A stretch of DNA of 7,763 nt from Deltaproteobacteria bacterium (GTDB lineage: Bacteria; Myxococcota; Polyangia; Polyangiales; B10-G4), in assembly GCA_019312705.1 (NCBI GenBank), contig JAFDCW010000276.1:1-7763 (forward strand), read 5' to 3'. The position numbers and the translations under genes were made by a program. Positions within the stretch are counted from its first letter, which is position 1, and each line of letters opens with the position of its first letter. Of the stretch, positions 1-5,987 are shown piece by piece. The notes under the pieces are model-generated. The model did not search any database. It was not told the origin of the DNA and saw nothing but the letters and a program-made list of their open reading frames with translations.

Positions 1-129
1 GTCGAACTCGAACTCCGCGGTGATGACCTGACCGTCAGCCTCAGTCCCGATGGCCCTTGCGCCGTGGAGATCGCCGACCTCTCCGCCGCCCTCGAAAGGC
101 ACCTCGGCGTCGACGTCACCGTCCGCTGA
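1..129 (+). CDS. C-terminal end of an unidentified protein (possible T3SS SctP/HrpP-like)
   Basis: Reading frame 1 is open from the window edge to a TGA at 127-129 and gives the last 42 residues of a protein, beginning VELELRGDDLTVSLSP and ending LGVDVTVR. The alternating beta pattern followed by a helix (IADLSAALERHLG) and a final beta strand recalls the C-terminal domain of FliK/SctP needle- or hook-length regulators. A gene directly upstream of sctQ is often sctP in T3SS clusters. That identity is inference from position and a weak fold impression only; no diagnostic motif is visible. The frame has the same codon bias as sctQ, which supports real coding. A 66-nt gap separates it from sctQ, so the two could be co-transcribed. 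Confidence 0.55.
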   Translation, partial: VELELRGDDLTVSLSPDGPCAVEIADLSAALERHLGVDVTVR

Positions 130-195
130 AATCTCGACCGGCCGCGCTCCGAATTCCTCGGTCAGGGGTTATGAGATGTGCTCTAGTGGTCCCCG

Positions 196-1416
196 ATGCG
201 GACGACCCGCGAGCCGGCACCCTACCCGTACGACCGCCTCCGGCGCGTCTCTCGGCAGCGGCTCCCGTGGCTGCGCCGCGCGGCCCGGGCCGTCGGCGCC
301 GCCGACACCGCCAGTCTGCGCGAAGTCGCCGGAAGGCTGCTCGGCGCAGATCTCACCATCGAGCCCTCGGCTCTCGAGGTCTCCCCCGAAGGCGGTCTCG
401 AGGCGGCGCTCTCGGACCCCCTCGTCGCGGTGGTCCTCGCTCGGGACGACGGCTCCCCCGGGGGACGCGCGGCCATCGAGGTCGACCCTCACTTCGCCGC
501 CCGCTGCGTCGACCGAGCCCTCGGGGGAGGCGCCGAGGGCGAGGGCGCTCCGCACGTCGCGCCACCGACGACCCCGATGGGCCACGCCGAAAGGGGCGTG
601 CTCGCCTTCGTGGCCGCGCGCCTTCTCGCCGCCAGCAACGCCCCGTTCGTCGTCCTCGGCGTGGTCACCACCCCCGCGGCCCTCGTCGGCGCCCTCGGGG
701 CGAGGCCCATCGCGGCGCTGCCCGCGTCCCTGGGGCTCGGAGAGGCGGCGGGCTTCGCCCGGGCATGGCTGCCCGAACCCCTGCTCGACGCCGCCCAACT
801 CGCGCCGCGCCGCGACCTCTTCCGGCTGGGCGCCCTGCCCCTCGAGGTCTGCCTCGACGCCGCCTGGGGCACCATCACCCGAGACGAACTCGAAGATCTT
901 CGGGTCGGAGATGCGGTGCTGCTCGACGACGGTTGGATGAAAGCCGACGGCGCCACCTTCCGCGGAGACGTCCGGGGCCAAATCGCCGGGGCCCGGCGGA
1001 TGGTCCTCCGGTGCGCCCTCGAAGACTCTGCTCTTCGGGTGAAGCTCATCGACGTCAGCGAGGAGCCAGCCGTGAGGGAGGGAAGAGTAATGGACCCCAA
1101 GAGTGCCCAAGAGAGTGCCCAAGAGGGTGCCCAAGAGAATGCCCAAGAGAGTGCTCACCAAACGGCCGACCAGACGGCCGAGGTAGCGGCAGACCGGGCC
1201 GGGGATGCGCCGATCGAGGTCGCCGTGGAGATCGCCCGCTTCACGCTGCCCCTCGCCGAGATCGCGGGGCTCGCGCCCGGCGAGGTCCTCGTCACCGGCA
1301 ACGCCCTCGGCGAGCGCGTGACCCTCCGGGCCAACGGCCGGGCGGTCGCATCCGGCGAACTCGTCGACGTCGACGGCGAGGTCGGCGTGCGCATCCTGTC
1401 TCTGGGCGCCGGCTGA
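196..1416 (+). CDS. sctQ: Type III secretion system cytoplasmic C-ring/sorting-platform protein SctQ (YscQ/HrcQ family)
   Basis: The 406-residue product has the SctQ layout. A divergent N-terminal domain (about 1-200, opening with a PYPYDRLRRVSR stretch) is followed by a first SpoA domain at about 208-287 (LFRLGALPLEVCLD... to LRVKLID). A low-complexity A/Q/E linker covers about 300-335, and a canonical second SpoA domain lies at about 339-404 (VEIARFTLPLAEIAGLAPGEVL... to VGVRILSL). SpoA domains are shared with flagellar FliM/FliN; in T3SS, SctQ forms the cytoplasmic pods that recruit the ATPase complex and sort effectors. The start at 196 is the first possible one after an in-frame TAG at 184, with only a weak AGTGG ahead of it. 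The gene likely ends its T3SS operon because sctR/S/T do not follow. The family call is firm; whether the system is injectisome or flagellum-derived cannot be settled here, although the two-SpoA SctQ form favours T3SS. Confidence 0.85.
   Translation: MRTTREPAPYPYDRLRRVSRQRLPWLRRAARAVGAADTASLREVAGRLLGADLTIEPSALEVSPEGGLEAALSDPLVAVVLARDDGSPGGRAAIEVDPHFAARCVDRALGGGAEGEGAPHVAPPTTPMGHAERGVLAFVAARLLAASNAPFVVLGVVTTPAALVGALGARPIAALPASLGLGEAAGFARAWLPEPLLDAAQLAPRRDLFRLGALPLEVCLDAAWGTITRDELEDLRVGDAVLLDDGWMKADGATFRGDVRGQIAGARRMVLRCALEDSALRVKLIDVSEEPAVREGRVMDPKSAQESAQEGAQENAQESAHQTADQTAEVAADRAGDAPIEVAVEIARFTLPLAEIAGLAPGEVLVTGNALGERVTLRANGRAVASGELVDVDGEVGVRILSLGAG
1077..1082 (+). promoter_or_regulatory. Internal Shine-Dalgarno for SctQ-C
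   Basis: The purine-rich run GAGGGAGGGAAGAG (1074-1087) contains a GGAGG core at 1077-1081, 8 nt before an in-frame ATG at 1090. It is clearly stronger than the site ahead of the full-length start at 196, and it sits exactly at the boundary between the two SpoA domains. Confidence 0.6.
1090..1416 (+). CDS. Predicted internal translation product SctQ-C (FliN-like short form)
   Basis: An ATG at 1090 (Met299 of SctQ) is in frame and preceded by a well-spaced Shine-Dalgarno. It would give a 108-residue protein made of the A/Q/E repeat linker plus the second SpoA domain. In Yersinia YscQ, Salmonella SpaO/SsaQ and others, a short C-terminal form is made from an internal start and assembles with the full-length protein in the sorting platform; those short forms are of similar size (roughly 90-110 residues). 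The same arrangement here is inferred from sequence. Methionine is rare in this protein, and the presence of one exactly between domains after such a site argues against chance. Confidence 0.55.
   Translation: MDPKSAQESAQEGAQENAQESAHQTADQTAEVAADRAGDAPIEVAVEIARFTLPLAEIAGLAPGEVLVTGNALGERVTLRANGRAVASGELVDVDGEVGVRILSLGAG
1096..1161 (+). repeat. sctQ: 12-bp tandem repeat encoding xAQE units in the SctQ linker
   Basis: Four near-identical 12-bp units (consensus AGTGCCCAAGAG) lie at 1102-1149 and encode SAQE, SAQE, GAQE, NAQE. A degenerate fifth unit follows (1150-1161, SAHQ), then TADQ and TAEV remnants. A further CCCAAGAG copy at 1096-1103 precedes them. Because the unit is a multiple of three, gain or loss of copies would change only linker length. 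The units differ mainly in the first codon (AGT, GGT, AAT). Confidence 0.9.
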
Positions 1417-1420
1417 CCCG

Positions 1421-1879
1421 GTGTTCGAAGACCTCGCCTACCTGAAGTGGGCGGAGCACCACTACCGATCCGTCCGGGTGAACCTCGCCGCGAGCGGCAT
1501 CCCCGACCTTCCGGCCGCGATGCTCCCGATGCACGCGGCGGTGGATACGTCGGGGCCATCGGGCTTGTCGGATTGGTCGCACTGGACCGCAACGCGACAG
1601 ATCGTGGGCGACGGCCGGGCGTTCGTCGACCGCTGGGTCGCCGCCCACGACGCCCTCTCCTGGCGCGCTCCGCCCTTCGGGCTCTACGGCTGGATCGAGG
1701 TCGCAGGGGCCGTCGACGTCCGGACGCGGGTCGAGCGCGCCTACGCCGACCAGGGCCTGCTCGTGGCCCCGGGGGAATTCTTCGGTCCCGACCCGTCGGC
1801 CTTCCGCATCGGATGGACGATGGCCGACGACCGCCTCGACGAGAGCCTCGCGCTCCTCGCTCGAGTCCTCGACCTCTGA
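1421..1879 (+). CDS. Internally deleted PLP-dependent aminotransferase (class I/II) remnant, probable pseudogene
   Basis: The GTG-started frame codes for 152 residues, less than half of a normal class I/II aminotransferase (about 370-400). Residues 1-30 (YLKWAEHHY... NLAASGIPDL) resemble the extreme N-terminus of such enzymes. Residues about 45-152 resemble the C-terminal small domain: the long helix ending in AFVDRWVAAHDALSWR, then PPFGLYGWIEVAG, the VAPGEFFG loop, and FRIGW, whose Arg129 corresponds to the conserved substrate-carboxylate arginine. The PLP-binding large domain is missing, including the Schiff-base lysine; the only lysine in the protein is Lys9. The frame is kept across the join near residues 30-45. 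It starts 4 nt after the sctQ stop with no good ribosome site. It is either a decaying gene that lost an internal segment in frame or a small protein with a reused fold. The family match rests on motifs read by eye. Confidence 0.6.
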   Translation: MFEDLAYLKWAEHHYRSVRVNLAASGIPDLPAAMLPMHAAVDTSGPSGLSDWSHWTATRQIVGDGRAFVDRWVAAHDALSWRAPPFGLYGWIEVAGAVDVRTRVERAYADQGLLVAPGEFFGPDPSAFRIGWTMADDRLDESLALLARVLDL

Positions 1880-1897
1880 ACTCGCGTGCGGGCGCGC

Positions 1898-2383
1898 TCA
1901 GTCGACGATGGCAAAACGCAGCTGCCGCTCAGCGCCGTCCCGCCGATAGTCGATGAGCAACTCGGATACGACGCGCAGCGAGTTCCACACCTGCGCCGCC
2001 TGCTCGGGGCGCTCGATGGGCAGACCGTTGACCGAGATCACGACATCGCCGGGCGCGAGGTCGACGGCGCGCATGCGTTCGTCATCGGGGTAGAGGCTGA
2101 CGATGCGGAAACCCACAAAGCGCCCGCCTTCGAGCTCCGGTTCGGTCTCCACCCCTTGAAGAAAACGGCCGAGGCCCGCATCGAGGACCGCCGCGAGGGC
2201 GTCCCTGGGGATCTCACCTTGCGTCGAAGGCGGCGGCGGCGGCGGCTCCGGGGCAGCCGGCTCCGGCGGCGGGTCGGCGGCGCTCTGAGCCCCACGAGGA
2301 GGGGCTCCGCCGCCGCAGGCCGAGATCACGAAGACCCCGAAAAGCACGAAGAGCATGAAAATGGACCAAAGGCTGGTGCGCAT
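1898..2383 (-). CDS. PDZ-domain lipoprotein, GspC PDZ-like
   Basis: The 161-residue protein starts with a hydrophobic signal (LWSIFMLFVLFGVFVISAC) ending in a lipobox whose Cys23 would be lipidated. A Pro-rich spacer follows at 27-52, with a run of prolines. The C-terminal half (about 58-161) has the form of the periplasmic PDZ domain of type II secretion GspC: an IPRDALAAVLDAGLGRFLQGV lead-in, a GFRIVSLYPDD strand, the LAPGDVVISVNGLPI core, and a closing YRRDG...LRF strand pair. GspC is normally an inner-membrane protein with a homology region before the PDZ; here that region is replaced by a lipid anchor and Pro linker. It could be an envelope scaffold or an orphan GspC relative; no other T2SS gene is nearby. 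It lies 69 nt downstream of tmk and converges with the aminotransferase remnant, with 18 nt between the two stops. Confidence 0.75.
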   Translation of the reverse strand: MRTSLWSIFMLFVLFGVFVISACGGGAPPRGAQSAADPPPEPAAPEPPPPPPSTQGEIPRDALAAVLDAGLGRFLQGVETEPELEGGRFVGFRIVSLYPDDERMRAVDLAPGDVVISVNGLPIERPEQAAQVWNSLRVVSELLIDYRRDGAERQLRFAIVD

Positions 2384-2433
2384 GACTCTGGTTTAGCCGC
2401 CGCAGATCTATCGGCACAATTTTCGGCGTGATC

Positions 2434-2447
2434 CACCGCGGGCGGTG
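2434..2447 (-). other. GC-rich inverted repeat after tmk
   Basis: CACCGC and GCGGTG arms flank two G residues, forming a compact perfect hairpin that begins 6 nt past the tmk stop. It is not followed by a T-rich run on the minus strand, so it is a weak candidate for a terminator or an RNA-stability element between tmk and the PDZ lipoprotein gene. The arms are short and could be chance in such GC-rich DNA. Confidence 0.25.
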
Positions 2448-2452
2448 AGCCC

Positions 2453-3103
2453 TCAGGCCTCGTTGCGGAGGACCGCGACGTGGTGCCGAATCTCTTCGGC
2501 CACGGCCTCCACCGGACGATTCGCGTCCACGTGCGCGATGTTGTCGTCGGGGAAGTACTGCTCGATGTTGGCGTAGAACCCCCCCAGGGTCTCTTGAAGC
2601 TCCCTATCGTCGTACATCTCCGCGCCAGAGCCGCGGTTGTCGCGGCGCTCCGCGGCGACCTCCGGGGGCACATCGAGGACCAGGGTGAGGTGGGGCCGCC
2701 GGGCGTGGCGGTTCAGCTCGCGAACCCAAGCCACCACATCCTCGGTACCGCCGCCGGTGGTCGATTGGTACGCCACCGAAGAGTAGTCGTAGCGGTCGCT
2801 CAGCACCGTCACCCCGTCCATCAGGTTGGGCGAGATCGTCGCTTCGCCATGGTCCATGCGGTCCGCCGCAAAGAGCAGCGCCATCGTCGTCCACGACGGC
2901 GGCCGGCCTCCGCGCATGCCCGGGACGACGATGCGCCCCGTCAGGATCTGGCGGAGCAACATGCCCACGGGGCCATCGCTCGGCTCCCGGGTCGTACGCA
3001 CCGGAAGCCCGCGCGTTTGAAAATGAGACTCGAGGATCTTGGCGTGGGTCGTGGTCCCGGCACCATCGACGCCCTCGAGGACGATGAGGTTGCCCTCGAT
3101 CAT
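2453..3103 (-). CDS. tmk: Thymidylate kinase (dTMP kinase) with a lysine-less P-loop
   Basis: The 216-residue product matches dTMP kinase, which phosphorylates dTMP to dTDP with ATP in the cytoplasm for DNA synthesis. Visible motifs in order are EGVDGAGTTTH (P-loop, 10-20), TREP (38-41, substrate-binding arginine), FAADRMDH (78-85), SDRYDYSSVAYQ (102-113), the DVPPEVAAERRDNR lid-region stretch (144-157), and a C-terminal helix. The P-loop has Thr17 where most family members have the invariant Walker A lysine (GxxGxGKT). The start at 3103 puts the usual short lead before the first beta strand and avoids overlap with the upstream gene; a start at 3145 would add 14 poorly conserved residues and overlap by 26 nt. 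A 16-nt gap to the PRC-barrel gene suggests co-transcription. Activity despite the missing lysine is uncertain. It might be a Tmk-like variant acting on another nucleotide, but the rest of the fold is intact. Confidence 0.85.
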   Translation of the reverse strand: MIEGNLIVLEGVDGAGTTTHAKILESHFQTRGLPVRTTREPSDGPVGMLLRQILTGRIVVPGMRGGRPPSWTTMALLFAADRMDHGEATISPNLMDGVTVLSDRYDYSSVAYQSTTGGGTEDVVAWVRELNRHARRPHLTLVLDVPPEVAAERRDNRGSGAEMYDDRELQETLGGFYANIEQYFPDDNIAHVDANRPVEAVAEEIRHHVAVLRNEA

Positions 3104-3119
3104 TGACTCTGCTTCATGG

Positions 3120-3404
3120 CTAGGACTCGTTTCCGATGACCGCAAGCTGATCGATCGAGATCGACAGCAGGATCGTATCTCCGATGGCGGAGATGTGTTT
3201 CACGTCGAGGTGCATGGTCTGGGTGCCCATGAGCGGGACCTTCATGTTCAGGTCTTCGAGGGATTCCCGCCGAAGCCTGAGCTCGAACGAGCGCACCTTG
3301 AACTCGTCCAGGTCCACGTCGAGGCCGACGACGACGCCGACTTCGCGGCCTTGCATCGCAAAGACCTTCTTGCCCTCTATGTCGCTGCAGATTGAACTCG
3401 CCAT
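3120..3404 (-). CDS. Small PRC-barrel domain protein
   Basis: The 94-residue protein matches the PRC-barrel pattern: a first strand with IEGKKVFAMQGREVGVVVG (9-27), then VDLDEFKVRSFELRLR, and near the end the typical HISAIGDTILLSISIDQL. PRC-barrel domains occur as stand-alone small proteins in archaea and bacteria and as the C-terminal domain of the ribosome-maturation factor RimM; they generally mediate protein or RNA binding. There is no signal peptide or membrane segment, so it is expected in the cytoplasm. It has one cysteine, Cys6. A GGTAGG lies about 10 nt before the ATG. It sits directly upstream of tmk and 43 nt downstream of the vWA-like lipoprotein gene. Its partner and role cannot be deduced from the sequence. 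Confidence 0.7.
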   Translation of the reverse strand: MASSICSDIEGKKVFAMQGREVGVVVGLDVDLDEFKVRSFELRLRRESLEDLNMKVPLMGTQTMHLDVKHISAIGDTILLSISIDQLAVIGNES

Positions 3405-3447
3405 GAGCCGTAAACCTACCGCGGACCCCTAGCCGTTGGAAAGCAGT

Positions 3448-4689
3448 TCAGTCGGGGCCGTATTCCGTGCAGGCACGGCGCCCCATGGTGCTGCCGATGG
3501 TGGCGATGGAAGCGGTCCAATCGTCTTGGCAGAGGCTCGCAACGACCGACTGACCGGCAAACGCCCGGGCCAGGGTGACCAGGCGGCGGGGGGGGTAGGC
3601 ATTGCCTACCTCAGGGGTGCGGCACGATGGCTGGAGGCGAAGGGGCATGGCGGGGTCCAGACGCTCCTGCATGCGATCGTCGCGGAGGATCCGGCCAATC
3701 CCCGGGGCGTCCGTCACCCCGACCGGCGCGAGGTCCAAGGGAACCCCGGCGATGACCACGAAGGTGAAGAGGTCCAGCCGGTCCGGTCGCAAGCTTCGAA
3801 AGCCGTCGACGTAGCGTTCGACGGGATGCAGCATCTCGGGGTTGTTGGAGCAACGCAAGTTGAGGTCGCCCTCGGCGATGGTCGACGTGGGGTTGAAGAC
3901 CTCCGGGTCACGCGCCGAACAATCGTCCTCGTCGGTAGCGTGGATGACTGCGAACATCGAGTCTCGCCGCAGGAAGCCCGCGTTCACGCCATCGCCATGA
4001 CCCGGCGTGCCAGAAGCAAAACTAATCGACGCGCTACTCGGCGTGACCGCCTTGAGCGCCGCTTCGAGGGGTTGCTCGAAGCCGCATCCGCCGGTTCCGG
4101 TGACGATTACGCAACGCGATTGGGCGACAAATTCGCGAGCGTCCGCTGGCGCCAGATAGGTCAAGAATGAAGGCACCGTCGCCGAACAACCGGGAATCGA
4201 CGTACTGCCTTCCGTGCGCAGGACCCCGTCGTCTCCAAAGTCCGACTCGGTGCAGGTCGGAATGGCAAAACCACCGGTGCCCATGTCCGAGGTGACCACG
4301 CCGAGGTGAATGTCGTCGATCGGTGGATAGTCCGGCTCACCGTCGCCATCCGCGTCAGGAGGATCGAGGAACGCGTCGATGAGATTCGGAAGTTGACTTG
4401 CGAGCTCCACCTGCACTTCGGAGGTCGAGTTCGAGTTGTCGATGACGAAGAGCAAGTCGACCGACGACGGCACCACGCACTTCCCGTCCGGCAAGATGAC
4501 CGACGAGTCACCGCCGCCATCCCCGAGCGCCGCCGAGTCCGCCGCGGCGTCGGTCCGCCAGGGCCGGGCATCCTCTTCGAGCACGAAGGAGCGCGTGCAG
4601 CCGCTGCCCATAGCTACGAGGAGGGCGAGGCAGGCCAACGCCGACACGCCCTTCACGGGGAGCAATGTCCCGCTTCGCCGAGACGGCAC
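3448..4689 (-). CDS. Cysteine-rich vWA-like lipoprotein
   Basis: The 413-residue precursor has a signal peptide (VKGVSALACLALLVAMGSGC) with Cys31 as the likely lipidation site, followed by an acidic, Ala/Asp-rich spacer to about 70. A von Willebrand A-like domain begins at VDLLFVIDNSNST, with a MIDAS-type DxSxS at Asp84-Ser88. A calcium-loop-like insert DADGDGEPD lies at 112-120, and TSDMGTGG at 133-140 supplies the second metal-binding segment. Segments TGTGGCGFEQPLEA (197-210) and ATDEDDCSA (251-259) are typical of a large family of myxobacterial vWA-like surface lipoproteins. Ten cysteines lie after the lipid cysteine, suggesting a disulfide-rich fold outside the cytoplasm. The GTG at 4689 has GAGAGG 5 nt ahead; a second GTG at 4656 overlaps the stop of the FecR gene as GTGA and would start just before the signal peptide core. 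Either way the gene is coupled to its upstream neighbour. Adhesion or metal-dependent ligand binding is inferred. Confidence 0.8.
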   Translation of the reverse strand: MPSRRSGTLLPVKGVSALACLALLVAMGSGCTRSFVLEEDARPWRTDAAADSAALGDGGGDSSVILPDGKCVVPSSVDLLFVIDNSNSTSEVQVELASQLPNLIDAFLDPPDADGDGEPDYPPIDDIHLGVVTSDMGTGGFAIPTCTESDFGDDGVLRTEGSTSIPGCSATVPSFLTYLAPADAREFVAQSRCVIVTGTGGCGFEQPLEAALKAVTPSSASISFASGTPGHGDGVNAGFLRRDSMFAVIHATDEDDCSARDPEVFNPTSTIAEGDLNLRCSNNPEMLHPVERYVDGFRSLRPDRLDLFTFVVIAGVPLDLAPVGVTDAPGIGRILRDDRMQERLDPAMPLRLQPSCRTPEVGNAYPPRRLVTLARAFAGQSVVASLCQDDWTASIATIGSTMGRRACTEYGPD

Positions 4690-5987
4690 AGGGCCCTCTC
4701 GACGCGCCCAGCGTGGGCGCCGGCGGGGGCGAGGACGAGATAGTCCTGGTAGGCAGCCTTGGCCGCCTCGGGGTCGTGCATCTGACGCTCGAGCAGCCGG
4801 CCCATCGCGAAGAGCGCGTTCTGGGCGCCCATGGACTGGCCCCCCACGTCGGCCGCTCTGCGGTAAGCCGCAACGGCCGATGGGAAGTCGCGCTGTGCCG
4901 TAAATGACTCGGCGATGAGGGTATGGGCGCGGACCTGGTGGCCGGCCCGAGAGCGGCGAGATGCCACGGCTTCCAAGATCCGCCGCCCGCCGCGATGATC
5001 TCCCCGGTCGAGGGCGGCTTCCGCCTGGCCCAGGCGATCGGAGATCGACGGAGGCGCGTCGGCCGACACGGAACCCTCGGCGGGCGCCGGGGCTTCTTCG
5101 CCCTCCGCGTAATCCCGGTGTTCCTGGGGCTCCCCCGGGGGAACCGTGTCATTGGCGGCCGGGGTTCCGGCCGCGGCCCCGAGGGAAGCCGGGTCTTGGA
5201 CCAAACCGCCGAGTTCGGTGGCCTCATCGGCCTCTCGAATCGCAGCCTCGTCCGCCGCAATCGTCAGCTCTTCCCCGGCCTCGACCAGGCGCGGCGCACC
5301 GCCGGCCCGAGCGGTGACCCGGACCGTGCCTTCGACTGTCGACACCTCAGTATCGCCCTCGGCGTCGACGGCCACGCTGAACACCGTCCCGACGACGTCG
5401 ACGTGAGCGAGGTCGGTCGTGACGCGCAGGGTCTGGTCACCGGTTCGCAAGGGATGCAACTCGACGTCGACGGATCCCCGGGAGAGATAAACCTCGACGC
5501 GCCGGCCATCGACGCGATCGAATCGCACCGTCGAACCCGGGGTCACATCGACCCGCGCATCGGCGACACGCACTTCGACGCGCTCGCCGCTATCGGTCTC
5601 GAGCATCGTCCCTTCTTCGATGGCGCCTCGGCCGACGGTCTCTCCGGCCTCATGGCGGATGAAGGTGGCCGCAGCGCGACCACCCGGCCCGTTCGCGTCG
5701 TCCACGCCCGCGGCCCAAACCAGCGCGGCCGCCGCCGCAGCCGCGGCGACGGTCCCGATGCCGATCACGCCCCAGGAACGCCGGACGGAGGAAACCTCCT
5801 CTTCCTCGTAATTCTGCTCTGCCGTCTCGACCGCGAACGGCGTGTCGGCAATTTCCATGTGCTTCCCCGCGGCAACCGCAGCGAGGAGGTTCTTTTCCAT
5901 TCGGGCGCGGGTCACCTCGTCGAGCTCAGGCTCCTGCCCAAGTAGCTCGGCGATGCGATCGCTCCCGCTATGCGGCGGCTCCATCAT
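4653..5987 (-). CDS. FecR-domain membrane protein with C-terminal TPR repeats (probable anti-sigma/sigma regulator)
   Basis: The 444-residue protein has a cytoplasmic N-terminal segment (1-70) with an acidic stretch NYEEEE, then one membrane span at about 72-93 (WGVIGIGTVAAAAAAAALVWAAG). A FecR domain follows at about 115-245, with LETDSGERVEVRV, VDVTPGSTVRF, the hallmark HVDVVGTVFSVAVD and STVEGTVRV. After a Pro/Glu-rich linker (265-312), a C-terminal helical part of TPR type covers about 314-434. FecR proteins sense a periplasmic signal and control a partner ECF sigma factor; here the sigma gene lies directly upstream and overlaps by 20 nt. The unusual part is the TPR region, on the periplasmic side if the span is right, which could bind envelope partners. 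ATG at 5987 (or 5984) is preferred over GTG at 6005 because GAGGGAG and GGAGG lie at proper distance ahead of the ATGs. Confidence 0.82.
   Translation of the reverse strand: MMEPPHSGSDRIAELLGQEPELDEVTRARMEKNLLAAVAAGKHMEIADTPFAVETAEQNYEEEEVSSVRRSWGVIGIGTVAAAAAAAALVWAAGVDDANGPGGRAAATFIRHEAGETVGRGAIEEGTMLETDSGERVEVRVADARVDVTPGSTVRFDRVDGRRVEVYLSRGSVDVELHPLRTGDQTLRVTTDLAHVDVVGTVFSVAVDAEGDTEVSTVEGTVRVTARAGGAPRLVEAGEELTIAADEAAIREADEATELGGLVQDPASLGAAAGTPAANDTVPPGEPQEHRDYAEGEEAPAPAEGSVSADAPPSISDRLGQAEAALDRGDHRGGRRILEAVASRRSRAGHQVRAHTLIAESFTAQRDFPSAVAAYRRAADVGGQSMGAQNALFAMGRLLERQMHDPEAAKAAYQDYLVLAPAGAHAGRVERALCRLGEAGHCSP

Noticed and set aside
169..1161. Long minus-strand open frame opposite sctQ (330 codons), with a run of LLGT repeats
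   Set aside because: The LLGT run is the antisense of the 12-bp repeat; the frame has no recognisable domain and its length is explained by high GC and the codon bias of sctQ.
57..1445. Long plus-strand open frame of 462 codons overlapping sctQ
   Set aside because: The product is extremely Arg/Pro-rich with no domain pattern, typical of an off-frame reading of GC-rich coding DNA; sctQ in the other frame has clear SpoA domains.
1880..1897. Possible bidirectional terminator between convergent genes
   Set aside because: The 18-nt gap is GC-rich but has no convincing inverted repeat with a T run on either strand.
4923..5945. Plus-strand open frame of 340 codons opposite the FecR gene
   Set aside because: It is antisense to a gene with clear FecR and TPR motifs and has no domain or signal of its own.
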